A DNA stretch of 13,341 bases, taken from the NCBI GenBank assembly GCA_030039095.1, contig JASHQP010000798.1, positions 1 through 13,341 of the forward strand, given 5' to 3'. This DNA comes from Streptosporangiaceae bacterium (GTDB lineage Bacteria; Actinomycetota; Actinomycetes; Streptosporangiales; Streptosporangiaceae). Shown piece after piece: positions 1 to 7,083 of this stretch (position 1 is its first letter; each line of letters starts with the position of its first letter). Made by a program: the position numbers and the translations under genes. The notes beneath the pieces were generated by a model, which saw only the letters and a list, made by a program, of their open reading frames with translations, searched no databases and had not been told where the DNA came from.

Positions 1-10
1 GGTCCGGCGA

Positions 11-964
11 TCAGCCCGGGTTTGCCAGGCCGGCCGCGATCGCGCCGGCCACCTCGGACAGCCCTTGCCGGGCCCGCGACAGGCGCCCGGCGAACAGCAG
101 GAAGCCGTGCGGCATGTCCTCGTACTCGCTGGAGCGCACCGGCACGCCGGCCCTGCGCAGCGCTTCACCGAACGCCCGGCCCTCGTCGCGCAGCGGATCG
201 AACCCGGCGGTGAGCAGGTAGGCGGGCGGGAGCCCGCTCAGATCGCTCGCCATGCTCAGCGCGGCGCGCGGATCGTCGGGAGCCTTCCCGTCCCCGTACT
301 GGGCCCAGTACCAGACCATCTCGTCGGCGGACAGGAACGGGTCGCCGGCGTTTTCCCGGTACGACTCGGTGTCCATCGCGGGGTCGGTGGCCGGGTACAG
401 CAGCGCCTGGAAGGCCACCGGCGAGTCGCCCTCGTCCCGCAGGACCAGCGACACGGCGGCGGCCAGGTTGGCTCCGGAACTGTCGCCGGCGACCGCGAGC
501 GGCCTTGCGTCCACGCCGATCTCGCCGCCGTGGGCGGCCAGCCAGCGGACCACGCCGGCGCCGTCATCCACCGCGGCCGGGAACGGGTGCTCCGGAGCCC
601 GCCGGTAGTGCACCGCAACCGTGGTGATCCCGGAGTTGCGGGTGAGGGACCGGCACACGCCGTCGTGTGACTCGAGGTCCCCGAACACCCAGCCGCCGCC
701 GTGGAAGAACACGGCAACGCCGGACCGGGCGGGCTCGGCCGGGCGGTAGATCCGGACCGGCACGTCGCGCCCGCCGACCGGGATCGCCCGGTCCTCGACG
801 GCGCCGACCTCGGGGTGGTCGGTCAGCGGGTCGATCATCTCGTCGAAGTTCCTGCGCCCGTCGGGCAGCGGCAGGGTCCGGCTCGACGGGCGGCCCGCCG
901 CCATCAGTTCGTCGAGCAGCGCCGCGACCTCGGGATGCTCTCGGGGCGCCGAGTCCTCAGTCAT
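11..964 (-). CDS. alpha/beta hydrolase, HSL-type esterase
   Basis: Predicted cytoplasmic carboxylesterase of the hormone-sensitive-lipase group, 317 aa, a usual length for the family. The oxyanion-hole motif HGGGW lies at residues 88-92, the nucleophile elbow GDSSG at 160-164 (Ser162), the acid in DPLRDEG at Asp256, and the catalytic histidine in MPHGF at His286. No signal peptide is visible. The frame is open far upstream, but homology begins just after the ATG at 962-964, and the upstream extension is low-complexity and overlaps the neighbouring gene. Only a weak purine-rich stretch precedes this ATG. The gene diverges from the plus-strand series with a 58-bp shared region holding a candidate operator, so both directions may answer to the GntR regulator. 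Substrate is not readable from sequence; a small ester, lactone or amide of the same pathway is an inference. Family assignment is secure. Confidence 0.9.
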   Translation of the reverse strand: MTEDSAPREHPEVAALLDELMAAGRPSSRTLPLPDGRRNFDEMIDPLTDHPEVGAVEDRAIPVGGRDVPVRIYRPAEPARSGVAVFFHGGGWVFGDLESHDGVCRSLTRNSGITTVAVHYRRAPEHPFPAAVDDGAGVVRWLAAHGGEIGVDARPLAVAGDSSGANLAAAVSLVLRDEGDSPVAFQALLYPATDPAMDTESYRENAGDPFLSADEMVWYWAQYGDGKAPDDPRAALSMASDLSGLPPAYLLTAGFDPLRDEGRAFGEALRRAGVPVRSSEYEDMPHGFLLFAGRLSRARQGLSEVAGAIAAGLANPG

Positions 965-970
965 AGTCTT

Positions 971-997
971 TCTAATAGACCAATGAGCCATTAGAGT
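971..997. promoter_or_regulatory. candidate operator in divergent promoter region
   Basis: The 58 bp between two divergent genes contain an exact inverted repeat, TCTAAT (971-976) and ATTAGA (990-995), separated by 13 nt. Inside it lies TAGACCAATGAGCCAT (976-991). On the minus strand this reads as two tandem near-copies, TGGCTCAT and TGGTCTAT; TGGT is the typical half-site core of FadR-type GntR regulators. A related 16-mer recurs at 2738-2753 on the opposite strand. TAGAGT (992-997) could be a -10 element for the plus-strand series. Binding by the GntR protein encoded at 2026-2715 is inferred. Confidence 0.45.
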
Positions 998-1022
998 CAA
1001 CCTGCTAGGAAGGTGACGTGCC

Positions 1023-2033
1023 ATGTTGCCAAGGCCGCCGCAGACCGAGTCGACGCATGCACTGGCGCTCCGGGCGGTCGCCGCGGGCGATACCCGCGAG
1101 GGTGTCCGCCGGATCCGCCAGCTGGTCGATGATGCGGCGGAGGGGCGTGAGCTGTTCCCCCTGTTCATCGACCGTGCCCGGCGGTTTCTGCTCGACCGCG
1201 GCGTGGCACCGGCAACCGTGTCGGCCGAGGAGCAGCGGATCCTGTCGCTGCTCGGCGCGACCGCGAGCGACGCGCTGGACATGCCCCGGCAGTGGGCCGG
1301 CGTGCAGGAGCTGGCCACCCGGGCCGAGCTGGCCTGCCTGGCCGGCAACCGCCAGGCCGCGGCCGAGCTCGTCGAGGGGTTCCGCTCGGCGTGGGTCACG
1401 GTCCACGACCGGTTCTGTGACATCGTCTGCGCGCTGTTCAGCCTGGCCGCCGCCGAGCTTGGCGAGCCGGTTGTGGGCGCGATGTGGGACGACGCGATCG
1501 GCGACATGTACCCGACCAGGGACGAGTACGCCGCGGACCGCCGGCCGTGGCCGGAATCGGTCGAGTTGCTGCTGGCCGACGCGGCGCTCTCGCTTCGCGG
1601 GCACCTCAGCGGGCCGGGGCGCACCGGGGAGGTGACGCTGGTCGAGGAGGAGGACCGGTGGGTCTTCCGCTTCGAGCCGTGCGGATCCGGCGGCCGGACG
1701 ATGAGCGCCGGCGCCAACGCCGACGGCACCGCGCGGGTTGGCCCGCCGTTCGGGTTCCGGGTCACCACGCAGGAGCACGACTGGGCCTGGCGGACCAGGG
1801 GAGTCTGCCTCTACTGCGCCCACTGCTGCCAGCTTCAGGAGCGGGCCTCCATCACCCGGCTGGGCTATCCTGTCAGGGTCGTGGAGCCGCCGCTGTGGGG
1901 GACGGCCGAGCCGCGCGAGTACTGCACGTGGAGCGTTTACAAGGATCCCCGGCTTGTCCCGGCCGAGGCGTACCGGCGGGTGGGCAGGGCGGGCTGGGCG
2001 GGGCAACGACAGCCCGGGGTGGGCGATGGCTGA
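1023..2033 (+). CDS. unrecognised protein with C-x2-C-x-H-C-C cluster
   Basis: A 336-aa protein I do not recognise. The N-terminal two thirds are mostly helical and rich in Ala, Leu and Arg, without signal peptide or membrane segment. The C-terminal part holds a dense cysteine/histidine cluster, C262-x2-C265-x-H267-C268-C269, and a further C301 in EYCTW followed by VYKDP. This arrangement suggests a bound metal, cluster or other cofactor, or a redox-active site, but no function can be assigned. The start is supported by AAGGTGA about 7 nt before the ATG. It is the first gene of the plus-strand series; its last codons overlap the start of the regulator gene by 8 bp, so the two are probably translationally coupled. 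It could be an enzyme of the pathway or a sensor partner of the regulator. Confidence 0.75.
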   Translation: MLPRPPQTESTHALALRAVAAGDTREGVRRIRQLVDDAAEGRELFPLFIDRARRFLLDRGVAPATVSAEEQRILSLLGATASDALDMPRQWAGVQELATRAELACLAGNRQAAAELVEGFRSAWVTVHDRFCDIVCALFSLAAAELGEPVVGAMWDDAIGDMYPTRDEYAADRRPWPESVELLLADAALSLRGHLSGPGRTGEVTLVEEEDRWVFRFEPCGSGGRTMSAGANADGTARVGPPFGFRVTTQEHDWAWRTRGVCLYCAHCCQLQERASITRLGYPVRVVEPPLWGTAEPREYCTWSVYKDPRLVPAEAYRRVGRAGWAGQRQPGVGDG

Positions 2034-2715
2034 CATCGAAGCGGTCGACCTGGTCTCGGCGCACGAGGTCGTGACCGAGCGCCTCCGCCACGCCATCCAC
2101 ATCGGCACCTACCTCCCCGGTGACAAGCTGCCGCCCGAGCGGATGCTGGCGCAGCAGCTCGGGGTGTCCCGGATGACCGTGCGTGAGGCGGTCCGGGTGC
2201 TGCGAGCCGAGGGCTACGTCTCGAGCCGGAGGGGCTCGGCGGGCGGCATCACGGTTCTCGACCAGGGCGAGGATTCCAAGCGGCTGCGGCAGGTGCTGCT
2301 CGGCCGGATGGACGAGCTGGACGACAACTTCGAGTTCCGCATCGCTGTCGAGGGTGCCGCCGCCCGGCTCGCCGCCCAGCGGCGGACCAGGGCCGACCTC
2401 GACCGGCTGCGCGAGGCCTACCTGGAGCTGGAGCAGGGCCTGGCGACCGCACGGTTCAGGGCCGCGGACAACGTGTTCCACCTGGCCATCGCCGACGCTG
2501 CCCAGAACAGGTTCATGCGCCAGGCGATCGAGAACGTCCGCGCGATGACCTGGGTGCCGCTGGACCGGGTGATCTCCAGCGTCTTCACGTCCGCGCACGA
2601 GCACCACGCGCAGATCCTCGAGGCCATCGAGAACTCCGATCCCGACGCCGCCGAGCGGGCGGTGGTTGCCCACATCCAGCGGGCGCAGCAGGATCTGCAC
2701 CGGGTGCTCGGGTAG
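2026..2715 (+). CDS. GntR family regulator, FCD (FadR-like) subfamily
   Basis: A 229-aa transcription factor. Residues about 10-75 form the winged-helix DNA-binding domain (LPPERMLAQQLGVSRMTVREAV, with the wing SSRRGSAGG), and residues about 95-225 the helical FCD effector domain. Likely FCD metal ligands are visible as Asp and His in ADNVFHLA and two His in the SAHEHH and VVAHI segments. FCD regulators usually bind small carboxylates or amine-derived metabolites and repress neighbouring catabolic genes. The ATG at 2026 overlaps the end of the preceding gene by 8 bp and follows a G-rich GGGGTGGG stretch. Related operator-like motifs lie in the divergent promoter (976-991) and just downstream (2738-2753), consistent with control of this locus and autoregulation. 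The effector is unknown; it is probably the substrate or an intermediate of the pathway. Confidence 0.93.
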   Translation: MADIEAVDLVSAHEVVTERLRHAIHIGTYLPGDKLPPERMLAQQLGVSRMTVREAVRVLRAEGYVSSRRGSAGGITVLDQGEDSKRLRQVLLGRMDELDDNFEFRIAVEGAAARLAAQRRTRADLDRLREAYLELEQGLATARFRAADNVFHLAIADAAQNRFMRQAIENVRAMTWVPLDRVISSVFTSAHEHHAQILEAIENSDPDAAERAVVAHIQRAQQDLHRVLG

Positions 2716-2737
2716 GCACCCCCGCTGTTGCCGCGAA

Positions 2738-2754
2738 CTAGCCCAAAGGTCTAG
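2738..2754. promoter_or_regulatory. CTAG-flanked dyad, second candidate operator
   Basis: The 42-bp gap between the regulator gene and the first dehydrogenase gene contains an imperfect palindrome CTAG-N-CC-AAA-GG-N-CTAG (2738-2754). Read on the minus strand, TAGACCTTTGGGCTAG matches the site at 976-991 at 12 of 16 positions. It is the only sizeable gap inside the plus-strand series, so a promoter or regulated boundary here is plausible. It ends three bases before the ATG at 2758, so a bound protein would cover the initiation region. Recognition by the neighbouring GntR protein is inferred. Confidence 0.45.
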
Positions 2755-2757
2755 GTT

Positions 2758-3615
2758 ATGGTCCAACAGGAACGGCCAGCCGCGGGCGCGGGGCGGCCGA
2801 CGTGGGAGGTGGAGGAGGCGGACGAGACGACAGGCGCCCCAGTGCCGGGCGTTCCGGCGCTGCTTACCGGGCGGTCCGCGCTCGTCACCGGGGGCACCCG
2901 GGGGATCGGGCGCGGGATCGCCGAGGTGCTGTGCGCCGCCGGTGCGCGCGTGGTCATCACCGGCAGGGATGCCGAGCGCGGCCAGAAGGTTGCCAAGGAG
3001 ATCTCGGCCCAGGGCCCGGAGTGCATCTTCACCGCTGCCGACGTCCGCAGCCTCGCGGAACTCCAGTCCGCGGCGGCCCTGGCCGGGGAGCAGTTCGGCT
3101 CGCTCGACGTCCTCGTCCACAACGCCGGGGTCTATCCCGAGGTCCCGCTGGAGCAGATGACCGAGGCCGACTGGGACCTCGTCCACGACACGAACCTGAA
3201 GAGCACGTTCTTCGCGTTCCGGGCGTGCCTGCCGCTGCTGAAGCAGAGCCCGGCGGGCCGGATCGTCCTCGTGTCCAGCATCACCGGGCCGGTCACCGGC
3301 TACCCGGGGCTCGCGCACTACGGCGCCTCGAAGGCGGGGATGGACGGGTTCATGCGGACCGCGGCGATCGAGGTCGCCCCGTTCGGGATCACGGTCAACG
3401 CCGTCGCGCCGGGCAGCATCCGCACCGAAGGGCTCGCCGATCTCGGCGCGGACGCGATCGCCTCGATGCAGGCGCTGATCCCGCTGCACCGGCTCGGCGA
3501 CACCCACGAGATCGGGGGCACCGTGCTCTACCTGGCCTCCGGCCTCGCGTCGTTCGTTACCGGGCAGAGCATCGTGGTGGACGGCGGCCAGACTCTGCCG
3601 GAGATCCCGGGCTGA
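2758..3615 (+). CDS. short-chain dehydrogenase/reductase (first of two)
   Basis: Classical SDR oxidoreductase, 285 aa. The Rossmann glycine motif TGGTRGIG is at residues 44-51, the NAG motif at 122-124, Asn146, Ser173/174, and the catalytic YGASK (Tyr188, Lys192) with a full C-terminal half ending in the family's VTGQSIVVDGG. TGR after the second strand (Arg70) is compatible with NADP use, but this is not decisive. The protein begins with about 32 residues more than a normal SDR, acidic and Pro/Gly-rich. Either this is a true extension or translation starts later; AAAGG 8 nt upstream favours the ATG at 2758. It lies 42 bp after the regulator and 2 bp before the second SDR. Likely role: oxidation or reduction of a hydroxyl/carbonyl in the locus pathway; substrate unknown. 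A FabG-like role in lipid synthesis is less likely in this context. Confidence 0.9.
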   Translation: MVQQERPAAGAGRPTWEVEEADETTGAPVPGVPALLTGRSALVTGGTRGIGRGIAEVLCAAGARVVITGRDAERGQKVAKEISAQGPECIFTAADVRSLAELQSAAALAGEQFGSLDVLVHNAGVYPEVPLEQMTEADWDLVHDTNLKSTFFAFRACLPLLKQSPAGRIVLVSSITGPVTGYPGLAHYGASKAGMDGFMRTAAIEVAPFGITVNAVAPGSIRTEGLADLGADAIASMQALIPLHRLGDTHEIGGTVLYLASGLASFVTGQSIVVDGGQTLPEIPG

Positions 3616-3617
3616 GC

Positions 3618-4385
3618 ATGGAACCACGGGCCATGCGCGACCGGGTCGCCTTTGTCACCGGCGCCGGCGGCGGCATGGGGTACCAGATCGCGGCCGACCT
3701 TGCCGGGGCGGGCGCGCGGGTGTTCGCTGTCGACGTCAAGGAGCCTCCGGAGCCCGACTCGGAGGGGACGGACCGCTGCGTCCGCTATTGGCAGTTCGAC
3801 ATCACGCAGGGGGACCGCGTCGCGGGGGCGCTGGGCGAGGTGTTCGCCGGGTGCGGCCGGCTGGACTACGTCGTCAACGCCGCCGGGGTCTGCTGGTTCG
3901 ACCGGGACGGCCCCGTGGGCGAGACCGACCCCGCCGTCTGGCAGCGCGTGCTCGACATCAACCTGACCGCCGCGATGCAGGTCTGCCGGCACGCGATCCC
4001 GCTGCTGCGGCGCACCGGCGGGGGAGCGTTCGTGCACGTGGCGAGCGTGGCCGGGCTGCGCACCTCCGACGGCGTGTCGGACGCCTACCAGGTGTCCAAG
4101 GCGGGCCTGATGTCGCTGTCGCGGGCGATCGCGTTCGAGTACGGCCCGGAGGGGATCCGGTCGAACACGATCTGCCCGGGCGCGATCCTCACCCCGATGA
4201 TCCAGCCGCTGTACGACGAGGACCCGGCGCGCCAGGTGCGGATGGCCAGCCGGACCCCGCTGCGCCGGCTGGGCACCCCCGCGGACGTCTCGTCGGCGTG
4301 CCGGTTCCTGCTGTCCGACGACGCGTCGTTCATCACCGGCGCCGACATCGTCGTCGACGGCGGATGGACGCTGGGCCTGGCATGA
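3618..4385 (+). CDS. short-chain dehydrogenase/reductase (second of two)
   Basis: Classical SDR, 255 aa, normal length. TGAGGGMG is at residues 14-21, NAAG at 87-90, Asn115, Ser143, and YQVSK gives Tyr157 and Lys161. The end reads ITGADIVVDGGW. Asp39 at the tip of the second strand (VFAVDV) suggests NAD(H) preference, hence probably an oxidative direction. It is clearly distinct in sequence from the SDR before it, so the pair may catalyse successive steps or act on different enantiomers. The start codon lies 2 bp after the previous stop, with GGAG about 15 nt upstream; a second ATG at 3633 with GGAA 9 nt upstream is an alternative start. Its stop overlaps the next start by 4 bp (ATGA), which implies translational coupling to the first amide ligase. 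Confidence 0.92.
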   Translation: MEPRAMRDRVAFVTGAGGGMGYQIAADLAGAGARVFAVDVKEPPEPDSEGTDRCVRYWQFDITQGDRVAGALGEVFAGCGRLDYVVNAAGVCWFDRDGPVGETDPAVWQRVLDINLTAAMQVCRHAIPLLRRTGGGAFVHVASVAGLRTSDGVSDAYQVSKAGLMSLSRAIAFEYGPEGIRSNTICPGAILTPMIQPLYDEDPARQVRMASRTPLRRLGTPADVSSACRFLLSDDASFITGADIVVDGGWTLGLA

Positions 4386-5683
4386 GCGAGAACGCGGTCG
4401 AGGGCGCCCGGGTCGTCCAGCTCGAGGTTCCGGACCTGGACGGGGGGCTGCGCGCGAAGCTGGTCTCGGCGGCAAAGGCGCTTTCGCCGGCCGGGGCCGC
4501 TATGTGCACGATCATGTTCGGGCTCACCCAGGCCGACGACGTGTACTCCAGCCCGGCGTCGTCCTCGGAGAACGGGTTCCCCGACCTCGTGATGCGTCCC
4601 GACCTGGCGACCGCCCGGCCGCTGCCGTGGTGTGACGGGACCGCGGCGGTGCTGTGCGACCTGTACGGCCCGGACGGTGCGCTCTATCCGCTCGCCCCGC
4701 GGACCCTGCTCGAGACCGTGGCCGGACGGTGCGCCGCGCTCGGGTTCGAGGCCCGGTTCGCCGCGGAGTGGGAGCTGTGCGTCGTCCACGCCGGCGATGA
4801 CGCCGTTCCGCTCGGCCGGACCATGAACGCGTACAGCCTGCTGCGCCTGCGCGAACTGCGGCCGCTCGCGCAGGCGTTCTTCGACCGCATGGACGCCGTG
4901 GGCATCCCGATCGAGTCGGTGCACACCGAGCTCGGCCACGGGATGCTCGAGTTCGCGATCTCGCATGCCCCGGCCCTGGAGGCCGCCGACCACGCGGTCC
5001 GGGCCAAGGCATACCTGAAGGAACTGTGCGGGGAGATGGGCCTCGTCGCCACGTTCATGCCCAAGTGGCGCAGCGGCGCGCCAACCTCGGGCTGCCATTT
5101 CCACCAGAGCCTGTGGCGCGACGGCGAGAACGTGTTCTGGTCGGCGGACGGCGGGCTTTCCCCGGTTGCCCGGCACTACCTGGCCGGGCAGCTCGCCACG
5201 ATGGCGGACGTGAGCGTGCTGTTCAACCCGTCGGTCAACGCGTACCGGCGGCTGCAGCCGGGGACCTGGACCCCGGCGACCGCGTCGTGGGGGGTGGACA
5301 ACCGGACCGCCGCGATCCGGGCGATCGCGGGATCCCCGAAGGCCGCACGGCTCGAGCACCGCCGGGCCGGCGCCGACGTCAACCCGTACCTGGCGATCGC
5401 CGCCATGCTGGCCGGCGGGCTGCACGGCATCGCCGAGGGCCTGGAGGCACCCGAGCCGGCGGCCGGCGACGCTTTCGCTGACCGCCGGTTCCAGCGGCTG
5501 CCGACGTCGCTCGCCGACGCGGTCGACGCGCTGCGCGGCTCGCCGGTCGCGGCCGGCCTGCTCGGCAGGGAATTCACCGACCACTACCTGCTGTCCCGCG
5601 AGGTCGAGCTCCGGCTCTGGCGCGAGTGGGAGGCCGACCAGGTGACCGAGTGGGAGCACCGGCGATACTTCGAGACGTCCTGA
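4382..5683 (+). CDS. glutamine synthetase-like amide ligase (first)
   Basis: A 433-aa member of the GS type I-like superfamily, which activates a glutamate gamma-carboxyl with ATP and joins it to ammonia or an amine. N-terminal beta-grasp residues are about 10-95. The catalytic domain shows Glu129/Glu131 (EWE), Glu183/Glu190, GCHFH (His239, His241), NAYRR (Arg289/290), DNRTAAIR (Arg308) and RLEHR with NPYL. Two family positions are changed: Gln of the common GQ.E is Met188 (GHGMLEF), and the flap usually written PGYEAP reads PGTWTP, removing the acidic residue tied to ammonium use. I infer a gamma-glutamyl-amide synthetase for a bulkier amine rather than a nitrogen-assimilation GS. No Tyr adenylylation motif of GlnA is evident. 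The start overlaps the preceding stop (ATGA). It may work with the second ligase as a pair. Confidence 0.88.
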   Translation: MSENAVEGARVVQLEVPDLDGGLRAKLVSAAKALSPAGAAMCTIMFGLTQADDVYSSPASSSENGFPDLVMRPDLATARPLPWCDGTAAVLCDLYGPDGALYPLAPRTLLETVAGRCAALGFEARFAAEWELCVVHAGDDAVPLGRTMNAYSLLRLRELRPLAQAFFDRMDAVGIPIESVHTELGHGMLEFAISHAPALEAADHAVRAKAYLKELCGEMGLVATFMPKWRSGAPTSGCHFHQSLWRDGENVFWSADGGLSPVARHYLAGQLATMADVSVLFNPSVNAYRRLQPGTWTPATASWGVDNRTAAIRAIAGSPKAARLEHRRAGADVNPYLAIAAMLAGGLHGIAEGLEAPEPAAGDAFADRRFQRLPTSLADAVDALRGSPVAAGLLGREFTDHYLLSREVELRLWREWEADQVTEWEHRRYFETS

Positions 5684-5698
5684 AGGGGTACGAGACAC

Positions 5699-7075
5699 AT
5701 GGATACCGATGAGGAGCAGCGCGCTGCCGTAGAGAAGCGGCTGCACGACGAGGGGATCGAGACCGTGCTGTGCGTGGTGCCCGATCTCTGGGGCCGGCTG
5801 ATGGGGAAGCGGGTGACCACGGACAGCTTCCTGAAGACCGCGCTGCGATCCGAGGGCCTGCACGCCTCGCTGTACCTGTTCGTCGTGGACATGGACATGG
5901 ACCCCCGGCCGGGCTACGAGCTGAGCAACTGGCGCACCGGGTTCTCCGACTTCCGCATGGTTCCCGACCTCACGACGTTCCGGCTGGCCCCGTGGCTCGA
6001 CAAGACGGCGATCGTGATCTGCGACGGCTACGAGGAGGACAGCGACCAGCTGGTCGAGGTGGCGCCGCGGTCGATCCTGCGCCGCCAGCTGGACCGCGCC
6101 GCCGCCGAGAACCTCCGCTTCAAGACAGCGGCCGAGCTGGAGTTCTACTTGTACAAGACGCCGCCGGCGCAGGCATGGGCCAGCAGGTACACCGATCTGG
6201 AGCCGCTGAGCTACTACCGGTCCGACTACCACATCCTGCAGTCGAGCCGGGACGACCACTTCATCGAGGCGATCAGGCGGCACATGAACGCCGCCGACAT
6301 CGAGGTGGAGTTCTCCAAGTCCGAATGGGGGCTCGGGCAGCAGGAGATCAACCTGCGGTACGCCGAGGCGCTCGAGATGGCCGACCGGCACGCGCTGTAC
6401 AAGAACGGCGTGAAGGAGATGGCACAGGCCAACGACTGGAGCGCCACGTTCATGGCCAAGCCGACGATCTCCGACATCGGGTCTTCCTGTCACATCCACG
6501 CCAGCGTCTGGGACACCGACGAAAATCCGAAGATGGCTGACCCTCGGGCGCCGCACGACCTCTCCGGCATCGGCCGGTCGTTCCTCGGCGGGCTGCTCGA
6601 GCACACCCCGGAGCTGATGTGGATGATCGCGCCGAACGTCAACTCCTACAAGCGCTTCCAGAGCGCGTCGTTCGCTCCCACGGCCGTGACCTGGGGACGC
6701 GACAACCGCACCTGCGGCTACCGGCTGGTCGGGGCCGGCGAGTCGCTGCGGATCGAGAACCGGATGCCGGGCGCCGACGTCAACCCGTACCTGTCCGCCG
6801 CGGCCACCGTGATGGCTGGGCTCGACGGCATCAGGCGCCGGCTCGACTGCGGCGATCCCTTCGAGGGAGACGCGTACAACGACGGCGACCCGGCGCTCGT
6901 CCCGACCACGCTGCGCGACGGGCTCGACCTGTTCGAGGCCTCCTCACTGGCCAGCGAGGAGCTCGGTGAGGCCGTGCACCAGCACCTGGTGCACTTCGGC
7001 CGGCAGGAACTCGAGGCGTTCCAGCACGAATGCGTCACCGACTGGGAGCGGATCCGCTATTTCGAGCGCATCTGA
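5699..7075 (+). CDS. glutamine synthetase-like amide ligase (second)
   Basis: A 458-aa GS-superfamily ligase, well diverged from its neighbour. Visible are DLWGRLMGKR in the N-domain, ELEF (Glu146, Glu148), EWGLGQQE (Glu209, Glu216, with the usual Gln), FMAKP, SCHIH (His265, His267), NSYKR (Arg319), DNRT (Arg337) and RIENRMPGADVNPYL (Glu353). The flap reads QSASFAP where true GS has PGYEAP, so the acidic ammonium-site residue is missing. This supports use of an organic amine, as in gamma-glutamyl-polyamine, -ethanolamide or -alkylamide synthetases. AAGGGG 10 nt upstream supports the ATG, 15 bp after the previous stop. The TPR gene follows after 8 bp. The amine is not identifiable; homology does not exclude an acceptor acid other than glutamate. 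Confidence 0.9.
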   Translation: MDTDEEQRAAVEKRLHDEGIETVLCVVPDLWGRLMGKRVTTDSFLKTALRSEGLHASLYLFVVDMDMDPRPGYELSNWRTGFSDFRMVPDLTTFRLAPWLDKTAIVICDGYEEDSDQLVEVAPRSILRRQLDRAAAENLRFKTAAELEFYLYKTPPAQAWASRYTDLEPLSYYRSDYHILQSSRDDHFIEAIRRHMNAADIEVEFSKSEWGLGQQEINLRYAEALEMADRHALYKNGVKEMAQANDWSATFMAKPTISDIGSSCHIHASVWDTDENPKMADPRAPHDLSGIGRSFLGGLLEHTPELMWMIAPNVNSYKRFQSASFAPTAVTWGRDNRTCGYRLVGAGESLRIENRMPGADVNPYLSAAATVMAGLDGIRRRLDCGDPFEGDAYNDGDPALVPTTLRDGLDLFEASSLASEELGEAVHQHLVHFGRQELEAFQHECVTDWERIRYFERI

Positions 7076-7083
7076 GGTGGACA

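Noticed and set aside
965..1768. Upstream extension of the esterase reading frame on the minus strand
   Set aside because: It opposes a well-supported plus-strand gene, is low-complexity Ser/Arg/Ala, and homology begins at the ATG at 962-964.
1873..3627. Long minus-strand open frame opposite the regulator and first SDR
   Set aside because: No recognisable motif; it lies over plus-strand genes with clear families.
4085..6604. Very long minus-strand open frame (about 839 codons)
   Set aside because: Composition is that of a GC-rich shadow (Arg/Pro/Val/Gly-rich, no domain). The plus-strand ligases and SDR over the same bases have intact motifs.
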